Below, one piece after another: positions 6,875 to 14,295 of a stretch of DNA of 27,659 nucleotides. Within the stretch, counting starts at the first letter, position 1, and each line of letters starts with the position of its first letter. This DNA is from CAZIGK01 sp964538615 (GTDB lineage Bacteria; Pseudomonadota; Alphaproteobacteria; Rickettsiales; RI-342), in the NCBI GenBank assembly GCA_964538615.1, contig CAZIGK010000026.1, positions 1 to 27,659 on the forward strand, in the 5' to 3' direction. The notes under the pieces are model-generated. The model was not told where the DNA came from. It saw only the letters and a program-made list of their open reading frames with translations, and did not search any database. The translations under genes and the position numbers were made by a program.

Positions 6875-8236
6875 TCAGCCGATATGCACATGTTTTTCGA
6901 TATGCTGGATCATCAGGCTGGCGATGTCTTTGCCACTGGCTTCTTCAATGCCTTCCAAGCCGGGGGAGGAATTGACCTCCAGCACCTTGGGGCCTGAAGA
7001 CGAGCGGATAATATCGACCCCCGCGACATGCAACCCCATGGCTTTGGCGGCACGCACCGCGATACGGCGTTCTTCCGCCGTGATTTTAATGGCGCGTGCT
7101 ACCCCTCCTAAATGCAGGTTGGCACGGAATTCTCCTTCTGCGGCCTGACGCTCCATGGCACCGACGACTTTATTGCCGATCACGAAGCAGCGGATGTCCC
7201 TGCCTTGCGCTTCTTTCACAAATTCCTGCACCAGAATATGAGCTTTCAGGCTTTTGAAGGCATTGATGACGCTTTCTGAGGCTTTATTGGTTTCCGCGAG
7301 GACAACCCCGACGCCTTGCGTGCCTTCCAGAAGTTTAATGATGAGGGGTGCGCCTCCCACCATTTTAATCAGGTCTTTGGTATCCTGCGGGGAATGGGCA
7401 AAGCCGGTGAGTGGCATGCGGATATCTGCATCTGCCAGTAGTTGTAAGGAGCGCAATTTATCCCGCGAGTGGGCAATGGCGTTGGCATTATTGAGGGTGA
7501 AGACACTGGCGGTTTCAAACTGGCGGGTGACCGCACAGCCATAAAACGTCATGGAGGGGCGCAGGCGCGGAATAATGGCGTCCACATGTTGCAGGGTTTC
7601 CCCACGGTAATGGATTTCCGGTGTGGCGCCCCCAATGTTCATGTAGCAGTATTTGACATTGATAAACTGCATGTGGTGGCCGCGTTGTTCTCCGGCTTCC
7701 ATCAGTCGGCGGTTGGAATAAAGTTCCGGGTTGCTGCCCAGAAGCACAATGTTTAAGCCCGTTTTTTGCCGTTTGTCCTTTTTATAATAACTATCCAACT
7801 GCGTGGGGGTGATGTGCGCGTGTACGCAGCTTAGGGATGGATCCACCACCAGACGTCCTGTCATGGCTTGACGCCCAAGCAGCATGCGATAGCCCATCGC
7901 ATCCCGGTTGGTGAGGGTGACTTCGATAGGCCATTCCTGCTCCCCGATGCGTAGGGTGGTCATGATGACAAACCGTTGCTGCTTGTGTCCCATAGAGCTT
8001 TTGACTTCCCGTCTGTCGATCAGGCGGGCTTTGCAGCGTTTGGTAACGACACGGTTATCCTGCAGGGGGTGGATATCGAATTGTACCCATTCTTCCCCAT
8101 CCTGTTGGTAGGGCTGGATATTGAAGGCGTGAATGGCCGAGGTTTTGGCACCGGAATCCGCACGGACCTTAATGGCGGGTAGTCCGAGTTGTGGCAGGCT
8201 GATCCATTCTTCCCCGCCGATGATTTGTTTTTCCAT
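6875..8236 (-). CDS. RimB-like protease domain fused to RimK-type glutamate ligase
   Basis: This is a two-domain protein of 453 residues. Residues 1 to about 145 match the so-called ATP-dependent zinc protease family (PF05618, RimB-like), with the retropepsin-like loop ADSGAKTSAIHA (D27) and GYRMLLGRQAM. From about 158 on, it is a RimK-type ATP-grasp ligase, with PLIIKLLEGTQGVGVVLAE, GRDIRCFVIGNKVVGAMER and KVLEVNSSPGLEGIE. RimK adds glutamates to the C-terminus of ribosomal protein S6 in E. coli. In Pseudomonas, RimB is a separate partner protein of RimK. The fusion suggests both activities on one polypeptide. The substrate here is unknown. GGAGG sits 6 nt before the ATG. It is divergent from grxB. 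Confidence 0.88.
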   Translation of the reverse strand: MEKQIIGGEEWISLPQLGLPAIKVRADSGAKTSAIHAFNIQPYQQDGEEWVQFDIHPLQDNRVVTKRCKARLIDRREVKSSMGHKQQRFVIMTTLRIGEQEWPIEVTLTNRDAMGYRMLLGRQAMTGRLVVDPSLSCVHAHITPTQLDSYYKKDKRQKTGLNIVLLGSNPELYSNRRLMEAGEQRGHHMQFINVKYCYMNIGGATPEIHYRGETLQHVDAIIPRLRPSMTFYGCAVTRQFETASVFTLNNANAIAHSRDKLRSLQLLADADIRMPLTGFAHSPQDTKDLIKMVGGAPLIIKLLEGTQGVGVVLAETNKASESVINAFKSLKAHILVQEFVKEAQGRDIRCFVIGNKVVGAMERQAAEGEFRANLHLGGVARAIKITAEERRIAVRAAKAMGLHVAGVDIIRSSSGPKVLEVNSSPGLEGIEEASGKDIASLMIQHIEKHVHIG

Positions 8237-8379
8237 GTGTGCCTCCTACCCTAAGGTGATGATATTCTTGCTGCTCTGTACTGTCTCTTCTGTCTTCCGG
8301 CAAGGGGGAAGATTGACGGAGGGCAGAGGATGATGCTACCCCTGTGGGAGATATGCTGACGCGAACAGGAGATTGGCGA

Positions 8380-9030
8380 ATGAAGCTCTATATATATGAT
8401 CATTGCCCGTATTGTGTGAAAGCGCGCATGCTGTTCGGCCTCAGGCAGATGCCTGTGGCGCTGGTGACGCTGCAAAATGATGATGAAGCCACGCCGGTAC
8501 GGATGATTGGGCAGAAAATGGTGCCCATTTTGCAGACGCAGGATGGTCGCTACATGCCGGAAAGTATGGATATTGTGCGCTATGTCGATCAGCAGGTGGG
8601 GGGAAAGCCTGTGCTGAGCAGCCAAACCACAGACGAACTGGGGCAATGGTTGTTACAGACGCGGGAGTATCTTTATAAACTGGCGATGCCGCGTTGGGTG
8701 CAGTCTCCGCTGGAGGAGTTTGCGACCCAAGGGGCACGAGACTATTTTACCCATAAAAAAGAGGCGATGATTGGACGGTTTGCAGATGCTTTGGCAGAGA
8801 GTGCAGCATTGATTGCGAAGGCAGAGGAGCATATGCAGGCATTGGAACCGATGATCCAGTCCGAACGGGCGGTGCATGGAGTGTTATCTGAAGATGATAT
8901 TCACCTGTTTGCGGTGTTACGGAGTTTGAGTATTGTGAAAGGGGTGTGCTATCCCGCAGGGGTGGAGGCGTATCGGCGGCAGATGAGCGAACTTTCTGCT
9001 GTGCCACTGCATGATGCACTGGCACGGTAG
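8380..9030 (+). CDS. grxB: Glutaredoxin 2
   Basis: This GST-like glutaredoxin reduces glutathione-mixed disulfides in the cytoplasm. The N-terminal thioredoxin-fold domain begins MKLYIYDHCPYC with the redox pair C9 and C12. VPILQTQDGRYMPESMDIV contains the conserved cis-proline and glutathione-binding residues. The all-helical C-terminal domain follows to residue 216, matching E. coli GrxB in length. The frame opens at 8344, but the ATG at 8380 has AGGAG 9 nt upstream and fits the family start. It is divergent from the RimK-like gene. Confidence 0.92.
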   Translation: MKLYIYDHCPYCVKARMLFGLRQMPVALVTLQNDDEATPVRMIGQKMVPILQTQDGRYMPESMDIVRYVDQQVGGKPVLSSQTTDELGQWLLQTREYLYKLAMPRWVQSPLEEFATQGARDYFTHKKEAMIGRFADALAESAALIAKAEEHMQALEPMIQSERAVHGVLSEDDIHLFAVLRSLSIVKGVCYPAGVEAYRRQMSELSAVPLHDALAR

Positions 9031-9116
9031 GCGGATATTACAGGCTGGATGATGGCAGGGATATATTAACGGCTGTGGCATAGACTGAGAGTCTCATAGC
9101 AGCATGATAGGCACTG

Positions 9117-9926
9117 ATGAAACATATGCAGCATAAACAGCTACCCAAACCCTTCACCGAGCAGGGCTTCAGTTTGGTAGAGCTTTCTATTGTTCTGGTA
9201 CTGGTTGGGCTACTGATAGGCGCCGTGCTGGTTGGGCGGGATGTGATGGAAGGGGCAGAGCGGCGTAAACTGATTGCCGAAATGCAGGCGATTGATGTGG
9301 CGATGCAGGAGTTTCGGGGAACCTATCTGGGGTGGCCGGGAGATTTAGTCAATGCATCGGATTTTTGGGGGGCGGGCTGTGGAGGCGCGAGTGCCGTGCC
9401 AGCGGGGTGCAATGGTAATGGCAATAACCGGATTCAGGGATGGACAGGGGAACCATACAAAGCCTGGAAGCATCTGGAGTTGGCGGGTCTGATACAAGGC
9501 GGGTATACGGGGTTGCCAGTTGGTTCAGTGATTGGTGGGATGATTGGCGTGAATATGCCACGCAGTGCTGCCCGTGATGATGTGGCGTTGTATCTGGACG
9601 GAGAGCCTAATGCAGTCGGTGGAAGTCCCATGCGAAATAATAATGCTTACGCACCGGAGGATAACAATTATCTGTTGTTTGGTGCACAGCGTGATAATGA
9701 TTTTCCCAACATTGTGGCGTTTACACCTGAAGACGCCATGTTAGTGGATGAAAAAGCGGATGATGGTTTGCCGGGTGTCGGCAGAATACGGGCAGATCAT
9801 GGGGTAAGTCATAGCAACTGCTACACAGACCCAAACCCCAGCGAAGCGGTGTTTGGGGATGAGACGTACAACCCTGCTGTAAATAGCAAGCAATGTGTGC
9901 TGGTGTATGTATTTGATAGGAATTGA
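9117..9926 (+). CDS. Type IV pilin-like / pseudopilin protein
   Basis: The protein has a type III (prepilin) signal: a 17-residue basic leader ending EQG, followed by FSLVELSIVLVLVGLLIGAVL, with glutamate at +5 and a hydrophobic helix. A prepilin peptidase would cut after G17. The 250-residue remainder is rich in G, N and D, with four cysteines in two local groups (GAGCGG with AGCNG, and SNCYT with KQCVL). This fits a secreted minor pilin or pseudopilin subunit and not a major pilin. No other pilus or type II secretion gene is nearby, so its machinery must be elsewhere. The start has only a weak ribosome site, and an ATG at 9126 is an alternative. Confidence 0.8.
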   Translation: MKHMQHKQLPKPFTEQGFSLVELSIVLVLVGLLIGAVLVGRDVMEGAERRKLIAEMQAIDVAMQEFRGTYLGWPGDLVNASDFWGAGCGGASAVPAGCNGNGNNRIQGWTGEPYKAWKHLELAGLIQGGYTGLPVGSVIGGMIGVNMPRSAARDDVALYLDGEPNAVGGSPMRNNNAYAPEDNNYLLFGAQRDNDFPNIVAFTPEDAMLVDEKADDGLPGVGRIRADHGVSHSNCYTDPNPSEAVFGDETYNPAVNSKQCVLVYVFDRN

Positions 9927-9952
9927 TGGCGCCGCGGATCGGTGCTCTGTGT

Positions 9953-10402
9953 TTAGAGGCGGATGAGAATTGATGTATCCAGCCGCAGAACGGTTTGCCC
10001 ATGGTGGTTTTCGGCCGCAATAGCCAGTACACAGATACCCCAGCCGGGTTTAGAGGCTGACAGGCGTTTTTCTTTAATGATGGTTGAGACGGTCATGCGA
10101 TCTCCTGCGCGGACGGGGGCGAGCCAGCGCATGCCATCCACCCCCAACCCGACAATGCCGTGACCAAAATTGAAATGCGTGCGGTTGAGGACATTCAGCA
10201 CCATGGCACTGGTTTGCCAACCGCTGGCAATGAGTGAGCCGAAGTGGGAGTTTTGCGCAGCGATGGGGTCTGTGTGGAAAAATTGGGGATCGTAGGTTTG
10301 GCAGAACTCTATAATTTGCTCTTCCGTAAAGGAGAAGGGAGGGCAAAGCAATGTCTCGCCCAATTGCAGGTCATCAAACGTGGTTTTACGCGGGGTTGCC
10401 AT
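9953..10402 (-). CDS. MaoC-family (R)-specific enoyl-CoA hydratase-like protein
   Basis: This is a 149-residue single hot-dog domain protein. The MaoC hydratase signature is visible as TYDPQFFHTDPIAAQNSHFG, followed by SLIASGWQTSAM. The aspartate and histidine in this block are the catalytic pair of R-specific enoyl-CoA hydratases. The frame is open to 10591, but AGGAG lies about 7 nt before the ATG at 10402 (MATPRKTTFDDL), where the family begins. The acyl substrate cannot be read from sequence. Its nearness to the acyl-CoA catabolic cluster suggests acyl-CoA metabolism, though it is on the opposite strand. Confidence 0.85.
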   Translation of the reverse strand: MATPRKTTFDDLQLGETLLCPPFSFTEEQIIEFCQTYDPQFFHTDPIAAQNSHFGSLIASGWQTSAMVLNVLNRTHFNFGHGIVGLGVDGMRWLAPVRAGDRMTVSTIIKEKRLSASKPGWGICVLAIAAENHHGQTVLRLDTSILIRL

Positions 10403-10538
10403 CACATGTCTCCTTGCAACGTAGCGGAGGGAAGTTTGGCAAGAATAAACGCGGATCGCAAGCGGCAAGATGATGGCAGATTCAGTTCTTTTTTTGCGCG
10501 GTATGACAAAGAAGCGGGCTGACGAAAGGGTTGGATTG

Positions 10539-10916
10539 TCAGGTGCGTTCTTCCCCTTGTTGGGGGGGAGTATTCGCCGCTTCTGCGCCATGGCTCAGAG
10601 TGTGATCGGCGGTGTGAGTCTGATGAGCTGTGGCCTGTGCGGTCTGAAGCCATTGGCGCACCTGATCCGGATCCAGACCAGCAGAGCGCATATTTTGTTG
10701 CAGGTGGGGAAAGTCGGCATCATCCATAAGCTCGCGCCCCAGACGAGTCAGTCCACCGTCTGCGCGGATGAGGCGACGTGACTTATCAGAAAAGACGGCC
10801 TTGCTGAGGGCTTGTTCAAAGGTTAGCCCGTTGCGAGCTTCCTCTTCACGTTCTTCGCGCCAGCGTTTCAGGGATTTTGCGTCATGTTGACGGATTTTTT
10901 GCTCAATCTGACTCAT
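10539..10916 (-). CDS. Hypothetical 125-residue protein
   Basis: I do not recognise this protein. The first 90 residues look helical and highly charged (SLKRWREEREEEARNG, then FSDKSRRLIRADGG). The last 35 are low-complexity and rich in A, T, H and Q, so probably disordered. There is no signal peptide or membrane segment. No good ribosome site precedes the ATG at 10916. It is 136 bases upstream of the MaoC-like gene on the same strand, and divergent from the acyl-CoA synthetase across a palindrome-rich region. The frame has no strong competitor on either strand, so it is likely real. Confidence 0.6.
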   Translation of the reverse strand: MSQIEQKIRQHDAKSLKRWREEREEEARNGLTFEQALSKAVFSDKSRRLIRADGGLTRLGRELMDDADFPHLQQNMRSAGLDPDQVRQWLQTAQATAHQTHTADHTLSHGAEAANTPPQQGEERT

Positions 10917-10945
10917 GAGAGGTGCATTGTGTGGTTAAAAAGCAT

Positions 10946-11017
10946 GCATATGAATATATGCTTTACGAATATAAGCAGTTTTTTCAAAAAAAGCTATTCT
11001 CGCAAGAAGCTGCTTGC
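10946..11017. promoter_or_regulatory. Palindrome-rich stretch of a divergent regulatory region
   Basis: Three short palindromes follow each other: GCATAT-GAAT-ATATGC at 10946-10961, a T-run/A-run hairpin at 10974-10995 (AGC...TTTTTT, then AAAAAAAGCT), and GCAAG-AAGCTG-CTTGC at 11002-11017. The stretch is clearly AT-rich compared with its neighbours. They may be operators or terminator-like elements serving the divergent genes. Confidence 0.45.
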
Positions 11018-11024
11018 AGATGGG

Positions 11025-11053
11025 TTGTTTTCGGATTAGTCTAACTCTATGAA
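11025..11053 (+). promoter_or_regulatory. Candidate promoter of the acyl-CoA cluster
   Basis: TTGTTT (11025-11030) and TATGAA (11048-11053) are separated by exactly 17 bases, as in sigma-70-type promoters. Transcription would start near 11060, where a long palindrome begins. The first gene starts at 11117. Confidence 0.5.
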
Positions 11054-11059
11054 TAATAT

Positions 11060-11088
11060 ATATTTTTGTTGCATTGCAGCAAAAATAT
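11060..11088. promoter_or_regulatory. 29-bp palindrome at the expected start point (operator or hairpin)
   Basis: Two 13-base arms (ATATTTTTGTTGC and GCAGCAAAAATAT) are complementary except for one G:T pair, with a 3-base centre ATT. It sits right after the candidate -10 box and 29 bases before the first codon of the synthetase. The core TTGC-N3-GCAG resembles the TGC-N3-GCA type sites reported for PhaR-like regulators, but the binding protein is not known. Confidence 0.6.
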
Positions 11089-11116
11089 TCTGACAAAAAT
11101 ATCAGGGTTATGCAAC

Positions 11117-12799
11117 ATGCGGCAAAGGGATGAAGGGGGCGTTTGCCCGCTGGATCAGAAAACCATTGGGCAGGTGCTGCGGGAAACGGCGGATCGCGTA
11201 GCGGATCAGGATGCATTGGTGTACCCGCAATTAGGAGTGCGCTGGAGTTACAAAGAACTGGATGCCCGCGTGGATGAGGCTGCCCGTGCCTTATTGGCTT
11301 TGGGCGTTAAGCAGGGAGAGCATGTGGGGTGCTGGGCGACCAACATGCCGCAATGGGTGGTGCTGCAACTGGCGACCGCCCGCATGGGGGCGGTGCTGGT
11401 GACCATTAACCCGGCTTACCGTGGGAGCGAACTGCAATATGTGCTGCGGCAGGGGGATATTGTTGCGTTGTTTCTGGCAGATCGGTTTAAGACATCCGAC
11501 TATCATGAGACATTGGGGCATGTGTGCCGTGAAATGGCAGATGCGGTGATGGGGGTGGTGAAATCCCCTCATTTTCCAAAGCTTCGGCTGGTGGTGAATA
11601 TGCGAGGCGAAACACCGGACAGCATGTTGGACTGGCAGCGGTTTGTGGAGTATGGTCAGGCCGTGACGCAGGAGGAGCTGGCAGAAGCGGCAGCAGATTT
11701 GCAGGCAACGGATGTGATTAATATCCAATATACTTCCGGCACGACGGGTTTTCCCAAGGCGGCTATGCTGACCCACCGTAATATTCTGATGAATGCCTAT
11801 TACGTGACGGGTTGTCAGGATATTACGGAGCGGGACAGAATGTGTATTCCTGTGCCGTATTACCATTGTTTCGGGCTGGTGATGGGAACGTTGGGTGCGA
11901 TAACGCGTGGAGCGGCCATGATTATTCCGGCGGAGTATTTTGACCCGGTGGCCACCATGGATGCGATTGAAGCCGAAAAAGCAACGACCTTGTATGGTGT
12001 GCCCACCATGTTTGTGGCGATGCTGGAGCATTCAGGTTTTACGGGGCGGGATTTTTCGTCTCTGCGTAGCGGTATTATGGCAGGCAGCCCGTGCCCGATT
12101 GAGGTGATGCGCAAGGTGGTGGAGCAGATGCACATGCGCGAAGTGACCATTGCCTATGGTTTGACAGAGGCATCTCCGGTGATTACGCAAACCCGTACTG
12201 AGGATCCGGTCGAGGTGCGGGTGAGTACGGTGGGGCGCCCCTTGCCGGGGCTGGAAGTACGGTTGATATGTCCGGAAACCGGAGAACCCGTGGCGATGGG
12301 AGAGAAGGGGGAGCTATGTGTACGTGGCCATGGCGTGATGCGTGGCTATTACCAGAACCCAGAGGCGACCGCCGAGGTGATAGATGCCGAAGGATGGCTG
12401 CGAACCGGAGATATTGCCATACAATATGCGCACGGAAATTACTCCATTGTGGGGCGTAGCAAGGATATGGTGTGCCGTGGAGGTGAGAATATTTACCCGC
12501 GGGAAATTGAGGAGTTTCTCTTTACACACCCCTGTATTGAGCAGGTATCCGTGATTGGGGTGCCGGATGCAAAATATACCGAAGAGCTATGCGTGTGGGT
12601 AAAGCTGAAACAGGGAATGGTGCTGAGCGAAGAGGAGGTGCGGGGTTTTTGCAAGGCATCTCTGGCGCATTATAAGGTGCCGCGCTATGTGAAGTTTGTG
12701 GAGGAGTTTCCGCAGACGATTAGTGGCAAGATACAGAAGTTCAAAATGCGCGAAGCCATGGTGGTGGAGCTGGGATTGAGTGAGTTAAGGACGGCATGA
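11117..12799 (+). CDS. Acyl-CoA synthetase (AMP-forming)
   Basis: This is an adenylate-forming ligase that activates a carboxylic acid to its CoA thioester using ATP. The P-loop YTSGTTGFPK lies at 205-214, then YGLTEASPVI, GWLRTGDIA, and the C-terminal SGKIQKFKMRE with the catalytic lysine. At about 561 residues it resembles the FadD3/AcsA-like medium and branched-chain synthetases. A start at 11117 (MRQRDEGG) fits the family. The frame opens at 11066 inside the palindrome, which argues against the longer form. As first gene of the cluster, it probably supplies the acyl-CoA degraded by the following genes, for example from isovalerate or a related short acid. The exact substrate is inferred. 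Confidence 0.88.
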   Translation: MRQRDEGGVCPLDQKTIGQVLRETADRVADQDALVYPQLGVRWSYKELDARVDEAARALLALGVKQGEHVGCWATNMPQWVVLQLATARMGAVLVTINPAYRGSELQYVLRQGDIVALFLADRFKTSDYHETLGHVCREMADAVMGVVKSPHFPKLRLVVNMRGETPDSMLDWQRFVEYGQAVTQEELAEAAADLQATDVINIQYTSGTTGFPKAAMLTHRNILMNAYYVTGCQDITERDRMCIPVPYYHCFGLVMGTLGAITRGAAMIIPAEYFDPVATMDAIEAEKATTLYGVPTMFVAMLEHSGFTGRDFSSLRSGIMAGSPCPIEVMRKVVEQMHMREVTIAYGLTEASPVITQTRTEDPVEVRVSTVGRPLPGLEVRLICPETGEPVAMGEKGELCVRGHGVMRGYYQNPEATAEVIDAEGWLRTGDIAIQYAHGNYSIVGRSKDMVCRGGENIYPREIEEFLFTHPCIEQVSVIGVPDAKYTEELCVWVKLKQGMVLSEEEVRGFCKASLAHYKVPRYVKFVEEFPQTISGKIQKFKMREAMVVELGLSELRTA

Positions 12800-12945
12800 T
12801 GGCTGGTTCTTGCTCTTTCTGGTGGCGACCTGTATGTGCGGCGGCAGTTTTTCGTGACGTATCGGGCTGATTGAAACATAATCTTTTTTAACCCTCGCTC
12901 TGCATAGTCAGGCAAATTTGAGTGATAAAAGAAGGAACTCTCCCC

Positions 12946-14100
12946 ATGAGTATAAGTTTTGAATTGAGTGAAATGCACCGCCTGCTGCGTGATACGGTGC
13001 GACAGTTTGCGGAAAAGGAAATTGCCCCGCAAGCGCACGCATTGGATGAGAGGGAGGAGTTCTCTGAACCACTGACCCGCAAAATGGGTGAGCTTGGATT
13101 GTTTGGTATTGTGATACCGGAAGCCTATGGCGGACAGGGAATGGACTATCTGGCCTATGCGATTGCCTGTGAAGAATTAGCGCGGGTGGACAGTTCGCAG
13201 GCGGCGACGATCACGGCGCATAATTCTCTGGGTGTGGGGCCGCTATATTACTTCAGCAATGCAGAACAGAAAAAAACGTACCTACCTAAACTATGTACCG
13301 GTGAGGCAGTGTGGGCTTTTGGGTTGACCGAGCCTTCTGCCGGATCCGATTCCCGTGGGAGTAAGACCAACGCTAAAAAAGTGGATGGCGGCTGGGTGAT
13401 TAATGGCTCCAAGCAGTGGATTACCAATGGTTCCTGTGCATTGAATGCCGGAGTGACGGTGCAAGCCGTCACCGGACGTGATGAGCGCGGCGAGCCGGAA
13501 CTGAGCTGCTTTATTGTGGAGCGGGGCACCCCTGGTTTTACCTCCCGCACTATGCATGGCAAACTGATGTGGCGGGCATCTGACACGTCTGAGCTGTTTT
13601 TTCAGGATTGTTTTGTGCCGGATGCCAATATGCTGGGGGCGCAGGGCAGTGGTTCTAAACAGATGTTGGAGACGTTGGATTCCGGCAAGATTGGTATTGC
13701 AGCGATGGGAGTGGGGCTGGCACAGGGCGCCTATGAAGCCGCGCTTGCTTACGCGAAAGAGCGTCAGCAGTTTGGTAAGCCGATTGCGAAGTTTCAGGCT
13801 ATTGCGTTCAAACTGGCAGACATGGCGACCAAGATTGAGGTGGCGCGTACGATGCTCTACCGCTTATGCTGGATGCGTGATCAGGGAATGAAAGTGACCA
13901 AAGAAGCGGCAATGACCAAACTATTTTGCAGCGAAGTGGCACAGGAAGTGGCGAATGAAGCCGTGCAAATTCATGGTGGCTATGGTTTGATGAAGGAATA
14001 TGCGGTGGAGCGTTTCTATCGGGATCAGCGGTTGTTGCAGATTGGAGAGGGGACATCGGAAGTGCAGCGGCTCATTATCGCCCGGAGTATTGGAGCCTGA
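12946..14100 (+). CDS. Short/branched-chain acyl-CoA dehydrogenase (position of isovaleryl-CoA dehydrogenase)
   Basis: This FAD-dependent acyl-CoA dehydrogenase of 384 residues would introduce the alpha-beta double bond and pass electrons to ETF. WAFGLTEPSAGSDSRG and the C-terminal ERFYRDQRLLQIGEGTSEVQ are family signatures. The catalytic glutamate is E368 in GEGTSE, the place used by butyryl-, medium-chain and 2-methylacyl-CoA dehydrogenases. In isovaleryl-CoA dehydrogenase that position is not glutamate and the base lies in a LDLER motif, which here reads LDSGK. So the usual liuA/ivd label is not secure, although the location in a leucine-type cluster fits. AAGGA lies about 9 nt before the ATG at 12946. 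A GTG at 12922 is an unlikely start. Confidence 0.88.
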   Translation: MSISFELSEMHRLLRDTVRQFAEKEIAPQAHALDEREEFSEPLTRKMGELGLFGIVIPEAYGGQGMDYLAYAIACEELARVDSSQAATITAHNSLGVGPLYYFSNAEQKKTYLPKLCTGEAVWAFGLTEPSAGSDSRGSKTNAKKVDGGWVINGSKQWITNGSCALNAGVTVQAVTGRDERGEPELSCFIVERGTPGFTSRTMHGKLMWRASDTSELFFQDCFVPDANMLGAQGSGSKQMLETLDSGKIGIAAMGVGLAQGAYEAALAYAKERQQFGKPIAKFQAIAFKLADMATKIEVARTMLYRLCWMRDQGMKVTKEAAMTKLFCSEVAQEVANEAVQIHGGYGLMKEYAVERFYRDQRLLQIGEGTSEVQRLIIARSIGA

Positions 14101-14151
14101 TGGCATGGCCACACAAGCGGTTGTCTTTTAGACGAGGGCTGGTAAGCCCAA

Positions 14152-14187
14152 GCCGGAAGCAAAAGGAAGCTAGGGCTAGTAAGCCCT
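14152..14187. repeat. 36-bp direct repeat inside the catabolic cluster, unit 1
   Basis: This unit begins GCCGGAAGCAAAAGGAAG and ends with a hairpin (TAGGGCT-AGTA-AGCCCTA, 14171-14188). It matches 14230-14265 at about 34 of 36 bases. Related sequence also stands at 14138-14150 and near the left end of the window. Confidence 0.75.
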
Positions 14188-14229
14188 AGTCAGTCTTGAA
14201 CGCGCTTCATGGCGAGGCAAGTAGGCCGA

Positions 14230-14265
14230 GCCGGAAGCAAAAGGAAGTTAGGGCTAGTAAGCCTT
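14230..14265. repeat. 36-bp direct repeat inside the catabolic cluster, unit 2
   Basis: Second copy, 78 bases after the first and 31 bases before mccB. The 195-base gap 14101-14295 between the dehydrogenase and mccB holds only these repeats. It interrupts an otherwise tightly packed operon. Confidence 0.75.
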
Positions 14266-14295
14266 GCCGTAAGTAATAAGGAAAGTTCCACGTCT

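Noticed and set aside
12922..12945. GTG start for the acyl-CoA dehydrogenase
   Set aside because: The AAGGA lies inside this stretch and is correctly spaced for the ATG at 12946, where the family begins.
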